64,000 bases of DNA from Sporolactobacillus putidus (GTDB taxonomy: Bacteria > Bacillota > Bacilli > Bacillales > Sporolactobacillaceae): contig NZ_BMOK01000004.1 of NCBI RefSeq assembly GCF_014647035.1, forward strand, positions 124,001 through 188,000. The letters are read 5' to 3'. The notes beneath the pieces were generated by a model, which was not told the origin of the DNA, did not search any database, and was given only the letters and a program-made list of their open reading frames with translations. The position numbers and the translations under genes were made by a program. Within the stretch, counting starts at the first letter, position 1, and each line of letters opens with the position of its first letter. Shown in pieces: positions 35,274 to 42,788 of the stretch.

Positions 35274-36204
35274 GGTAGAAGCCGAGAAGAAGCCGGCGGT
35301 GAAGCTGGAACACGTCACAAAAAAGTTTGGCAGTAAGACGGTGATTGATGATCTGAGTTTTGAAATCTACGGCGGAGAAGTCTTTGGTTTCCTTGGCCCG
35401 AACGGTGCCGGGAAAACGACGACGATCCGGATGGTCGTCGGCCTGATGCGGATGACCAAGGGCAATATTTTTATTCAGGGGCACAGCGTGAAAAGCGAAT
35501 TTAAACAGGCCCTGCGCCAGGTAGGGGCGATCGTTGAGAATCCGGAAATGTACAAATTTCTGACCGGCTACCAGAACCTCATCCATTATGCCCGGATGAT
35601 CCCGGGGATCGATAAGAAGCGGATTGACGAAGTGGTCGAACTGGTCGACCTGAAAGAGCGGATCAACGAGAAAGTCAAACGCTACTCGCTTGGAATGCGT
35701 CAGAGGCTCGGACTGGCGCAGGCTCTGCTTCACCGGCCGTCCGTTCTGATTCTCGACGAACCGACGAACGGGCTCGATCCGCAGGGCATCCGTGACCTGC
35801 GCAACTATCTGCATGACCTGACACGCAAAGAAGGCGTGGCGGTGATCGTCTCCAGCCACCTGCTTTCGGAGATGCAGCTGATGTGCGACCGGATCGGCAT
35901 TATCCAGAAAGGGAAACTGCTCGGCGTGGAGACGGTGAACGAATTTGTTCAGGAAGGCGGGGAAAAGGTCCGCCTGACCGTTGACGACGGAGCAATGGCT
36001 GCCCGGGTTGTCAAAGAAAAACTGGCGATTGAAACGGAATCGATTGAACCTCAGGCGATTGAGCTGGCCATCGATCATGAAAAGATTCCGGTCGTTATTG
36101 ATACGCTCGTGATGTCCCAAGTGAAGATCTACGGCGCGGTTTCGGTAACCAAATCACTCGAAGACAGATTCTTGGAAGTGACTGGAGGGAAGGGCCTTGT
36201 CTAA
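35263..36204 (+). CDS. yhcH: ABC transporter ATP-binding protein (YhcH/BcrA-like)
   Basis: A 313-residue ATPase with Walker A GPNGAGKTT, signature YSLGMRQRL (the form typical of BcrA/LanF-type ATPases), Walker B LILDEPTNGLD and switch His in SSHLL. The C-terminal 90 residues form the extra domain seen in bacitracin-type ATPases. The start lies inside the yhcG 3' end (overlap 11 bp). Partner of the YhcI-like permease. Confidence 0.92.
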   Translation: MNSKVEAEKKPAVKLEHVTKKFGSKTVIDDLSFEIYGGEVFGFLGPNGAGKTTTIRMVVGLMRMTKGNIFIQGHSVKSEFKQALRQVGAIVENPEMYKFLTGYQNLIHYARMIPGIDKKRIDEVVELVDLKERINEKVKRYSLGMRQRLGLAQALLHRPSVLILDEPTNGLDPQGIRDLRNYLHDLTRKEGVAVIVSSHLLSEMQLMCDRIGIIQKGKLLGVETVNEFVQEGGEKVRLTVDDGAMAARVVKEKLAIETESIEPQAIELAIDHEKIPVVIDTLVMSQVKIYGAVSVTKSLEDRFLEVTGGKGLV

Positions 36205-37153
36205 CTTTTTCGCACTCATTCAAAACGAAAATATGAAAATTTACCGTAAAAACGCGACCAAAGTCATGCTGATCATCCTGCTCGGCATGATTCTGGCAGC
36301 CGGGCTGATCATTAAGCTGAACCAGCCCGCGCCAAAAGAGAATACGCAGTGGAAGCAGAGCCTGGTACAGCAAAATAAAATGTACCAGCAGCAGATGGCT
36401 CAGGTCAAAGGGAGTAAGCAGGCAGTCAATTATTATAAGCAGACCATTGCAACAAACCAATACCGGATTGATCACAATCTTAAACCGGCTCAGGGCATGA
36501 CGCTGTGGAGCTTTGTCGAAAGTGCCGCGCCCAATGCCGCCTTGTTGATCAGTATTTTTGCCATCATCGTCGTTTCGACCTCGATAGCGAGTGAGTTCGA
36601 TACCGGGACGATCAAGCTACTGCTGATCCGGCCGATCCGTCGAACGGAAGTGCTGTTGTCCAAATATCTCTCGACACTAATGTTTGCTGTTTTCTGCCTG
36701 ATCGTCCTCTTTGTCTTCTCCTGGCTGATCGGAGGCATCATGTTCGGATTTGGCGGAGCCGCCGAAGCCCATCTGAGCTATATTAACGGCAAGGTTTACG
36801 AAACAAGCTGGGTACTTGCGATCTGGAAGAACTATCTGCTGAGCTGTGTCTCGCTGTTCATGATGGTCACGTTTGCCGGCCTGATCGCGTCGGCATTCCG
36901 CAACAGCGGCCTTGCCATCGGCCTCTCGATCTTTTTAATGATGGCCTCTTCGATTATTATCCAGCTTCTCGGGGGTTACAGCTGGGTGAAATACGTGCTG
37001 TTCGCCAACACGGATCTGACCCAGTATACGACGGGGACACCGCTGCGCAGCGACATGACGCTCAGTTTTTCATTGACCGTGCTCGCCGTCTATTACGTGA
37101 TCTTCGTGATTATCGGCTGGCTGTTTTATACGAAACGGGATATCAAAGCCTGA
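36197..37153 (+). CDS. yhcI: ABC-2 permease (YhcI-like)
   Basis: A 318-residue permease with six membrane helices: one near the N-terminus (about 27-45), an external coiled loop rich in Gln/Lys (about 50-105), and five more to the end. ASEFDTGTIKLLLIRPIRR is the conserved cytoplasmic coupling segment of BcrB/NosY-like permeases. It starts with TTG after GGAGGGAAGG and overlaps yhcH. Last gene of the operon, followed by a strong terminator. Confidence 0.88.
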   Translation: MSNFFALIQNENMKIYRKNATKVMLIILLGMILAAGLIIKLNQPAPKENTQWKQSLVQQNKMYQQQMAQVKGSKQAVNYYKQTIATNQYRIDHNLKPAQGMTLWSFVESAAPNAALLISIFAIIVVSTSIASEFDTGTIKLLLIRPIRRTEVLLSKYLSTLMFAVFCLIVLFVFSWLIGGIMFGFGGAAEAHLSYINGKVYETSWVLAIWKNYLLSCVSLFMMVTFAGLIASAFRNSGLAIGLSIFLMMASSIIIQLLGGYSWVKYVLFANTDLTQYTTGTPLRSDMTLSFSLTVLAVYYVIFVIIGWLFYTKRDIKA

Positions 37154-37180
37154 ACGTGCACATTCTTAAAAGCCATGATG

Positions 37181-37215
37181 AGTCCGCACCCGAAAGGTTT
37201 GGTGCGGATTTTTTG
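37181..37215 (+). terminator. Intrinsic terminator of the yhcEFGHI operon
   Basis: TCCGCACC pairs with GGTGCGGA, followed by TTTTTT. Confidence 0.9.
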
Positions 37216-37221
37216 TACTAT

Positions 37222-37373
37222 AGGAAAGTATAAAAATTTTAAGGATGATAGTATAAGCGACCGAACAGATCGCCGCGTCGCGTCCTGCGGCATGTTCGGC
37301 ATTAGGCCGTCCTGGCCCCCGCAACTAAGGCTCAGCCTGCGCCAGGGCTTGGCTTCGCCAAGTTTTCTAATTT
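37222..37373 (+). repeat. Dispersed palindromic element, copy f (long form)
   Basis: Starts GGAAAGTATAAAAATTTTAA, then GATAGTATAAG as in copies a, d and e. It carries about 70 extra bases (GAACAGATCGCCGCGTCGCG, GGCATTAGGCCGTCCTGG) before AACTAAGGCTCAG and the end GGCTTGGCTTCGCCAAGTTTT. Copy b shares the CCCCCGCAACT junction. Confidence 0.8.
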
Positions 37374-37601
37374 TAATGGACTGTGTAAAGGTTCACGCAT
37401 GCACAGTTTCCAGCTTAGACTATAGAAAAGCAAAAATGTCTTCAAAAGTCTATTTTTTCCCAAATTCTCCGTTTGAAAAGGATTGCAGTTTAAGATGATG
37501 AAGGAACAGATCTTTCAGGAAACGTTCAAAATTGCGCTGTATGATGTTCCTGTCCGATGAGGATGCGCAATCCGCGGTCAAGTCAGTAAGGAGGAAAGAT
37601 C

Positions 37602-37883
37602 ATGAAAAACATTTTTTCATTTAAAGTCTGTGCGGCGGCGTTTCGGGTAAAGCCGATGATCCGCTTCTACCGTTACTGTGAAAAAATGGGGCAGACCGTC
37701 TATGTCTATGGAAAAAACAAAGTGGAGGAAGTTCATCAGCTGCCGGAATTGCTTTCTTTTCTGTTTGCCAATCTGTCACGGGAAAACGACTGCCTGGTCG
37801 TCGTGGAAGGTGATCATGTGAAACAGCTGAAAAGAGCGCTGCTGAGGGCTGGCGGTGCCGGAATGTTGGAAAGTTACGCCTGA
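37602..37883 (+). CDS. Small protein, possibly a degenerate HPr-like domain
   Basis: A 93-residue protein with a good AAGGAGG ribosome site. Its length and rhythm recall HPr/Crh (VYVYGKNKVEEVHQLPELLSFLFANLS would match the HPr strand-Ser46-helix segment, and LVVVEGDHVKQLKRALLRA the last strand and helix). The region matching the phosphorylated LHARP motif reads FRVKP, without histidine. If the fold is right, the protein cannot be a PTS phosphocarrier. The assignment is weak; otherwise it is an unknown gene. Confidence 0.6.
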   Translation: MKNIFSFKVCAAAFRVKPMIRFYRYCEKMGQTVYVYGKNKVEEVHQLPELLSFLFANLSRENDCLVVVEGDHVKQLKRALLRAGGAGMLESYA

Positions 37884-38020
37884 ATCATTCGCCAGCATCG
37901 GTGCCGGCCGCAAGAAAGTCATTCTTGTCCGGTCGTCCAAATGAAGGGCTGCGTATCGGCTGCTTTAGCCGGAAAGCATCGTTTGCTGCCTGGTGTTAAT
38001 GAAAATACGGATTAACTAAA

Positions 38021-38074
38021 AAAATGAAGCCGCTGAAATCGCCAATGATGACGGGATTTCAGCGGCTTTTAAAT
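38021..38074. terminator. Bidirectional terminator beside the L,D-transpeptidase gene
   Basis: AAGCCGCTGAAATC pairs with GATTTCAGCGGCTTTT around a 14-base loop, with A residues before it. Confidence 0.85.
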
Positions 38075-38110
38075 TTGACAATACAAATGATCAACTCTTG
38101 GTCTTCTCTA

Positions 38111-38740
38111 TCAGCCTTGGATAACCACTTTTGTGTTAAAGGGAATATGTTCATACACCCATTTTGCGTCCGGAACGGTCAGATGGATGCAGCCGTGCGA
38201 ATCTCTCTGACCCAGTTTTTCAGCATCCGCTGGGAGCACGTGCTGATTCTTGTCCATAGGCACACTGTGAAAAAGAAATTCGCCATGGTTTTTCCAGGAT
38301 ACCCAATACATGGCCCCTTCATTATATTGAGGGGTATAGAACCACTGGCCCCGCTCGGCCTGAATGTAATAAGTGCCGGTCGGTGTCGAATTGTCCGGAT
38401 TGGTATCCAGTCCGGTTGAGGCGATCATTGTGTAAAGCGTTTTGCTGCCGTTTTTTACATACACTTTTTGTTGCTTGATCGAGACATCCAGCCAGATGTT
38501 TTCGCCTTTTTTCAAGACGGGATAAGCACCATCGGACGGAGCGTTCCAGTTAATGGAAGCAGGATGCACCGAATTTGCCTGTGCCGGGGATTTTTCAGGT
38601 CGGCTTTTCTGAGCGACTGAAACTTGATTCTTGGCTGCCTGCTGATCCGAAGGGACGGCCGAATTTTGGGCGCACGCGGCCAGATTCAGTCCGAGTAAAG
38701 ATACCAGCAGGACACTGCAGCTTTTTTTAAAAAAATTCAT
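38111..38740 (-). CDS. L,D-transpeptidase (YkuD domain) lipoprotein
   Basis: A 209-residue lipoprotein: signal peptide with lipobox LAAC, a Gln/Ser/Pro-rich spacer to about residue 60, then a YkuD domain. The catalytic motif is complete (HGEFLFHSVP, then GQRDSHGCIHLTVPDAKWVY with the active Cys), so it should form 3-3 crosslinks or attach proteins to peptidoglycan at the outer membrane face. The ATG at 38740 gives a proper signal peptide, though GGAGAGG is 15 bp away; an ATG at 38764 overlaps that site. Confidence 0.88.
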   Translation of the reverse strand: MNFFKKSCSVLLVSLLGLNLAACAQNSAVPSDQQAAKNQVSVAQKSRPEKSPAQANSVHPASINWNAPSDGAYPVLKKGENIWLDVSIKQQKVYVKNGSKTLYTMIASTGLDTNPDNSTPTGTYYIQAERGQWFYTPQYNEGAMYWVSWKNHGEFLFHSVPMDKNQHVLPADAEKLGQRDSHGCIHLTVPDAKWVYEHIPFNTKVVIQG

Positions 38741-38826
38741 AGATAAATTTAGCGTCCTCTCCATAATTAAGCTGATCTCATATTAAAGATTTCGGCGCTG
38801 GTCTGTAAAAAAGGTGGGCCGTTTGT

Positions 38827-39678
38827 TCACTGCCCATTTGGATGGATTGCCTCATTGTGGAAGGCCTTTTCATTGCGGCGGATCATCCGTTCGTAATACA
38901 TGCCGAATTGACGGCTCTCCCGATCGGACAGTGAAGAAGTCACGATTTTTCCGAAAGATTGCAGTGTCTGAAGAAAAGCGGCAGTCATCATGGATACGGT
39001 CAGTTTTTTACCGCTGATTTCTTCGAGCGAGGCCATAACGAGAGGATTGATATCCGGATAGGCGAAACGTGTCGTTACTTCCTGGAGCCCTTGCCTGTAA
39101 AAGTCGCGGATCAGCTGTGCACGTGCCGGCCCGCTGCCGCCCACGCATAAATAAATCTGCACGGCGACACCGTTTCTGACCCGGCGCTGAGAAATGCCGG
39201 CAAATTTTCGGCCGCCGGTGCTGAGATCGTAGCGTCCCGGACAATAAGAGCGGGTGATTTCACCGGTTTCGAACGAAATGCCAAATGGCGCCAGCATTTT
39301 TTCAATAAAATCGACCATCGCCTGAAACGTTTCGTCAATCGACAGCGGCCGTTCTTTTTCGGAAAAAATCAGCGTGAGATTCAGAACTTCGTCATCAAGC
39401 ACAACGGCCAGCCCACCCGAGTTTCTGACAGCATAGCGATAGCCGGCATGCCGCAGAACCTGCAGCGCATCGCTCAGATGCGGCAGCCGCGTATCCTGAA
39501 TGCCGAGCATCACCGTCCGCCGATGTACCCAAAGCCTGGCCGTGCACGGCGACTCCCCCGCGCCGACCGACTGGCACAGCGCATCATCGACGGCAAAAGA
39601 CTGTCTACCGTCAAAACCATCGCCAAGTGAGGACTGATCGATCACGCGCCAGACAGGCTGATCAAGGAGGGGAGACAT
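38827..39678 (-). CDS. lipL: Octanoyl-[GcvH]:protein N-octanoyltransferase
   Basis: Moves octanoyl groups from GcvH to lipoate-dependent E2 subunits in the Bacillus-type lipoate route. The 283-residue length and motifs fit LipL: RNSGGLAVVLDDEVLNLTLI (about 85-105) and the active-site cysteine in SYCPGRYDLS (Cys146), followed by a KFAGISQRR lysine segment. B. subtilis lipL (ywfL) lies near hemQ and pta, which are about 11 kb away here. The ATG follows AAAGGTGTG. Confidence 0.92.
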   Translation of the reverse strand: MSPLLDQPVWRVIDQSSLGDGFDGRQSFAVDDALCQSVGAGESPCTARLWVHRRTVMLGIQDTRLPHLSDALQVLRHAGYRYAVRNSGGLAVVLDDEVLNLTLIFSEKERPLSIDETFQAMVDFIEKMLAPFGISFETGEITRSYCPGRYDLSTGGRKFAGISQRRVRNGVAVQIYLCVGGSGPARAQLIRDFYRQGLQEVTTRFAYPDINPLVMASLEEISGKKLTVSMMTAAFLQTLQSFGKIVTSSLSDRESRQFGMYYERMIRRNEKAFHNEAIHPNGQ

Positions 39679-39848
39679 TCCGCATCACACCTTTCCATCG
39701 TATCTTGTCTTATTATAACGCATGATCATCGTTTGCTGCACCGATCGGAGACTTGCTGAAAACCGGTCGATTTATAAATTCACCGCGCGGTACCCGCATT
39801 CGGGAACCGGCTGAATCCTAGTTGTCGTTCCGCCTGAAGTTAATCGCC

Positions 39849-40166
39849 CGGAAAGGTGAGGCTATCGTCCGAAAACATCGAACATTCGCCCCAAAAAGGT
39901 CCGGAATCGCCCTATTCGGGGGGCGAATCGCTCCGTCCGGTGTGAATCGCCCGGAGAGGTGAGGCAATCGCCCGAAAACATTGAACAATCGCCCGAAAAC
40001 ATCGAACAATCGCCTCAAAAGGTTCCGGAATCGCCCTACAGGCGGCGAATCGCTCCGTCCGGTAATAATCGCCCGGAAGGTGAGGCAGTCGCCCGAAAAC
40101 ATCGAACGATCGCCCCAAAAGGTTCCGGAATCGCCCTATTCAGGCGGCGAATCGCTCCGAATCCGG
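39849..40166 (+). repeat. 21-bp tandem array 6 (type B unit)
   Basis: About 15 units of AATCGCCC plus a variable part, mostly 19-21 bp: CGAAAACATCGAAC, CAAAAGGTTCCGG, TATTCAGGCGGCG, CCGTCCGGTAAT, GGAAGGTGAGGC. A block of about six units repeats two and a half times, and three of these unit variants recur in the same order at array 1. It fills the lipL/oxidoreductase divergent gap. Confidence 0.92.
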
Positions 40167-40297
40167 GCGGAATAATTCCGCATAGATGAGAGGTACTCCT
40201 GAAATCCGGAAGCCGCTTTATCGGAGGCAGATTCTTTCCTTTTCCTCATGGATTGGGTATATGATGACTTTATAACAGACTCAGGAGGTTACCTTTT

Positions 40298-41236
40298 ATG
40301 AAAGCCGTTGTCATCAACCATTATGGAAGTAAAGAAGAATTACATGAAATCCTAGTCGAAGATCCGGTTCCGGGCCCGCGTCAGGTTATCGTGAAATTGT
40401 CCGCGACGTCGATCAATCCGATTGACTGGAAGCTGCGGGAGGGCTACCTGAAACAACTGTTTGACTGGCCGTTTCCGATTATTCTCGGTTGGGACGCTGC
40501 CGGAGTCATTATTGAAGTCGGCGAACAGGTGACCGAATGGAAAAAAGGCGATCGTGTTTTTGCGCGGCCGGCCACCACGCGATTTGGAACCTATGCCGAA
40601 TATGCGGCTGTGGACGCCGATCTGCTTGCCCGCATTCCGGAAAATATTTCGTTTGCCGAGGCAGCGTCCGTACCGCTGGCCGGATTGACGGCCTGGCAGG
40701 CCCTCTTTGATCACGCCGATCTGAAGCCGGGTGAAAAAGTTCTGGTTCATGCCGGAGCAGGCGGCGTCGGGAGTTTGGCCGTCCAGTTTGCGAAGGCCCG
40801 GGGGGCGTACGTGATCGCCACGGCCGGCGCTGAAAACAGCGATTTCCTGAAATCGTTGGGCGTTGATGAAGTGATCGACTACCACACCACTCATTTTGAA
40901 GATGTGCTTTCCGATATTGATGTCGTGTTCGATACGATGGGTGGAGAAATTCAGAAGGCGAGTTTTAAAGTGCTGAAAAAAGGCACGGGCAGGCTCGTTT
41001 CCATTGTCAGTGCGCCCGATCAAACGCTCGCTGAACGTTACGGGGTGGCTGCGGAATCGATCTGGCTCAAGGAAAACGGCGAACAGCTCAAGGAAATCGC
41101 CGATCTGCTGGCATCCGGAAAAGTTAAAGCGATCGTCGGCACTGAATTTCCATTTTCAGAACAGGGATTAAAAGAAGCTCACGCCCTGAGCGAAACGCAT
41201 CACGCGCGCGGGAAAATCGTGATCACATTCGATTAA
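40298..41236 (+). CDS. NADP-dependent quinone oxidoreductase-like protein (MDR superfamily)
   Basis: A 312-residue zinc-independent medium-chain dehydrogenase/reductase. The substrate half contains NPIDWKLREGYLK and PIILGWDAAGVI; the nucleotide-binding motif is LVHAGAGGVGSLAVQFAKARGAYVIAT. No catalytic zinc ligands are seen. Likely reduces a quinone or enone; the substrate is unknown. The ATG follows CTCAGGAGGT. It stands alone, flanked on both sides by 21-bp arrays of different types. Confidence 0.9.
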   Translation: MKAVVINHYGSKEELHEILVEDPVPGPRQVIVKLSATSINPIDWKLREGYLKQLFDWPFPIILGWDAAGVIIEVGEQVTEWKKGDRVFARPATTRFGTYAEYAAVDADLLARIPENISFAEAASVPLAGLTAWQALFDHADLKPGEKVLVHAGAGGVGSLAVQFAKARGAYVIATAGAENSDFLKSLGVDEVIDYHTTHFEDVLSDIDVVFDTMGGEIQKASFKVLKKGTGRLVSIVSAPDQTLAERYGVAAESIWLKENGEQLKEIADLLASGKVKAIVGTEFPFSEQGLKEAHALSETHHARGKIVITFD

Positions 41237-41282
41237 ATGATTATGCTCAAGTTAAGGAGCGCTGTTATTCGCAGGCACAATG

Positions 41283-41612
41283 AGGTTGAACCGAAACGGA
41301 TGAAAGTTGAACCGAAACGGATGAAAGTCGAACCGAAATCTAAGAAAGTCGGACCGAAAATCAGAGATTGAACCGAAACGAGCGAAAGTTGAACCGAAAC
41401 GGATGAAAGTTGAACCGAAATCTAAGAAAGTCGGACCGAAAATCAGAGGTTGAACCGAAACGAGCGAAAGTTGAACCGAAACGGATGAAAGTCGAACCGA
41501 AATCTAAGAAAGTCGGACCGAAAATCAGAGATTGAACCGAAACGAGTGAAAGTTGAACCGAAACGGATGAAAGTTGAACCGAAATCCACAAAAGTCAATC
41601 CGAAATGCAGAT
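41283..41612 (+). repeat. 21-bp tandem array 7 (type C unit)
   Basis: About 16 units of TTGAACCGAAA plus a variable part: CGGATGAAAG, TCTAAGAAAG, ATCAGAGA, CGAGCGAAAG. Four successive units form an 82-bp higher-order repeat present about four times. It is the reverse complement type of array 5. The period is a multiple of three, so long false ORFs appear on both strands. Confidence 0.93.
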
Positions 41613-41788
41613 CCAATCCCCATCCCTTATTAGCGAAAGCCAGGACATGTGACCATTCTTTGACGGCAGGGCACATCGTTTGAAGCACAATTTTCGGAAA
41701 TGTATACTGACAGTGAGAGCAGAACAATGAAATCATTGTTTGCGTGAGGCGATACGTTAGTTGACTGAGGAAGAGGTGGCTTTTGATC

Positions 41789-42628
41789 ATGGTAACATCT
41801 ATTAAAGATACGGTACGGCTGAATAGCGGTCTGGACATGCCGCAGCACGGATTCGGTGTCTATCTGATTACTGATGAAGACAGGGGCAGAGCGGCGATTG
41901 ACAGAGCGCTCGAGTCCGGTTACCGGGCATTTGACACGGCACAGTTTTATGAGAATGAAGCGCTTGTCGGCCAATTGCTCAAGGAATCGGGAGTTCCGAG
42001 AAAAGACTTATTTATCACGACAAAAGTGACTAATCCGAAACAAGGTTATGACTCCACGCTGAAGTCGGTTGAACAATCGCTTAAGGATCTTCAGATTGAA
42101 CAAATCGATCTTCTGCTCATTCACTGGCCGAGCAAAAAGCATTTTTTCGAAACGTGGAAAGCATTCGAGAAACTTTATGATGAAAAACTGGTACGCACGA
42201 TCGGCGTCAGCAACTTTGAAATTCATCATCTGGAAAAGCTGGCGATCAAAGCGAACATCAAGCCTGCCGTTGACCAGATGGAAATTCATCCTTACTTTAC
42301 ACAGGCAGCGCTACGCGATTATCTGAAGAAAAACGGGATTGCGGCGGAGGCCTGGAGCCCGCTCGGCCGCGGTGCCGTGCTGGGTGATGAAACGATCGGA
42401 AAAATTGCCGGGAAGTATGGGAAATCAGCGGCGCAAGTGATCATCCGCTGGCATCTGCAGAGCGGCACGATTGTCATTCCAAAATCGCAGACACCATCAC
42501 GTATCGCGCAAAACGCGAATGTCTACGACTTCTCATTGACAGATGATGAGATAAAGACGATCGATGCACGCGACCGTTCCGACGGCCGGACGGGCCCTGT
42601 CCCGGACAAAGTTTACGAAGAAATCTGA
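41789..42628 (+). CDS. Aldo/keto reductase
   Basis: A 279-residue NADPH-dependent carbonyl reductase. The AKR tetrad is visible: Asp in AFDTAQFY, the Tyr of the same motif, Lys in FITTKV and His in DLLLIHWP. IGVSNFEIHHLEKL and IPKSQTPSRIAQNA form the cofactor-binding end. It resembles the Bacillus YtbE/YvgN group of glyoxal reductases. The ATG at 41789 follows AAGAGGTGG; TTG 41783 is an alternative. Confidence 0.92.
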   Translation: MVTSIKDTVRLNSGLDMPQHGFGVYLITDEDRGRAAIDRALESGYRAFDTAQFYENEALVGQLLKESGVPRKDLFITTKVTNPKQGYDSTLKSVEQSLKDLQIEQIDLLLIHWPSKKHFFETWKAFEKLYDEKLVRTIGVSNFEIHHLEKLAIKANIKPAVDQMEIHPYFTQAALRDYLKKNGIAAEAWSPLGRGAVLGDETIGKIAGKYGKSAAQVIIRWHLQSGTIVIPKSQTPSRIAQNANVYDFSLTDDEIKTIDARDRSDGRTGPVPDKVYEEI

Positions 42629-42640
42629 TCCTGACGCATC

Positions 42641-42676
42641 AAAAAAGGGCATTCGGCAAAACGGATGTCCTTTATT
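42641..42676 (+). terminator. Intrinsic terminator after the aldo/keto reductase gene
   Basis: AAAGGGCATTCG pairs with CGGATGTCCTTT around GCAAAA; the A run before it may serve the opposite strand. Confidence 0.7.
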
Positions 42677-42788
42677 ACGTTTAATAAAAGTACTGCGAGC
42701 GCCGGACACAGAATGTGGAATGTCTTGTACCCTTCATCCATTATGCGGGATGAGACTTGCGGGACATCAATGATTCAATGCTTGTCCT

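Noticed and set aside
35233-36120. A 295-codon minus-strand frame
   Set aside because: It is antisense to the YhcH-like ATPase gene; GC-rich codon use opens the opposite frame.
41361-41838. Open frames of 76-131 codons through array 7, and similar frames through arrays 5, 6 and 9
   Set aside because: A 21-bp period is divisible by three, so repeats keep several frames open on both strands. None has a ribosome site or non-repetitive protein sequence.
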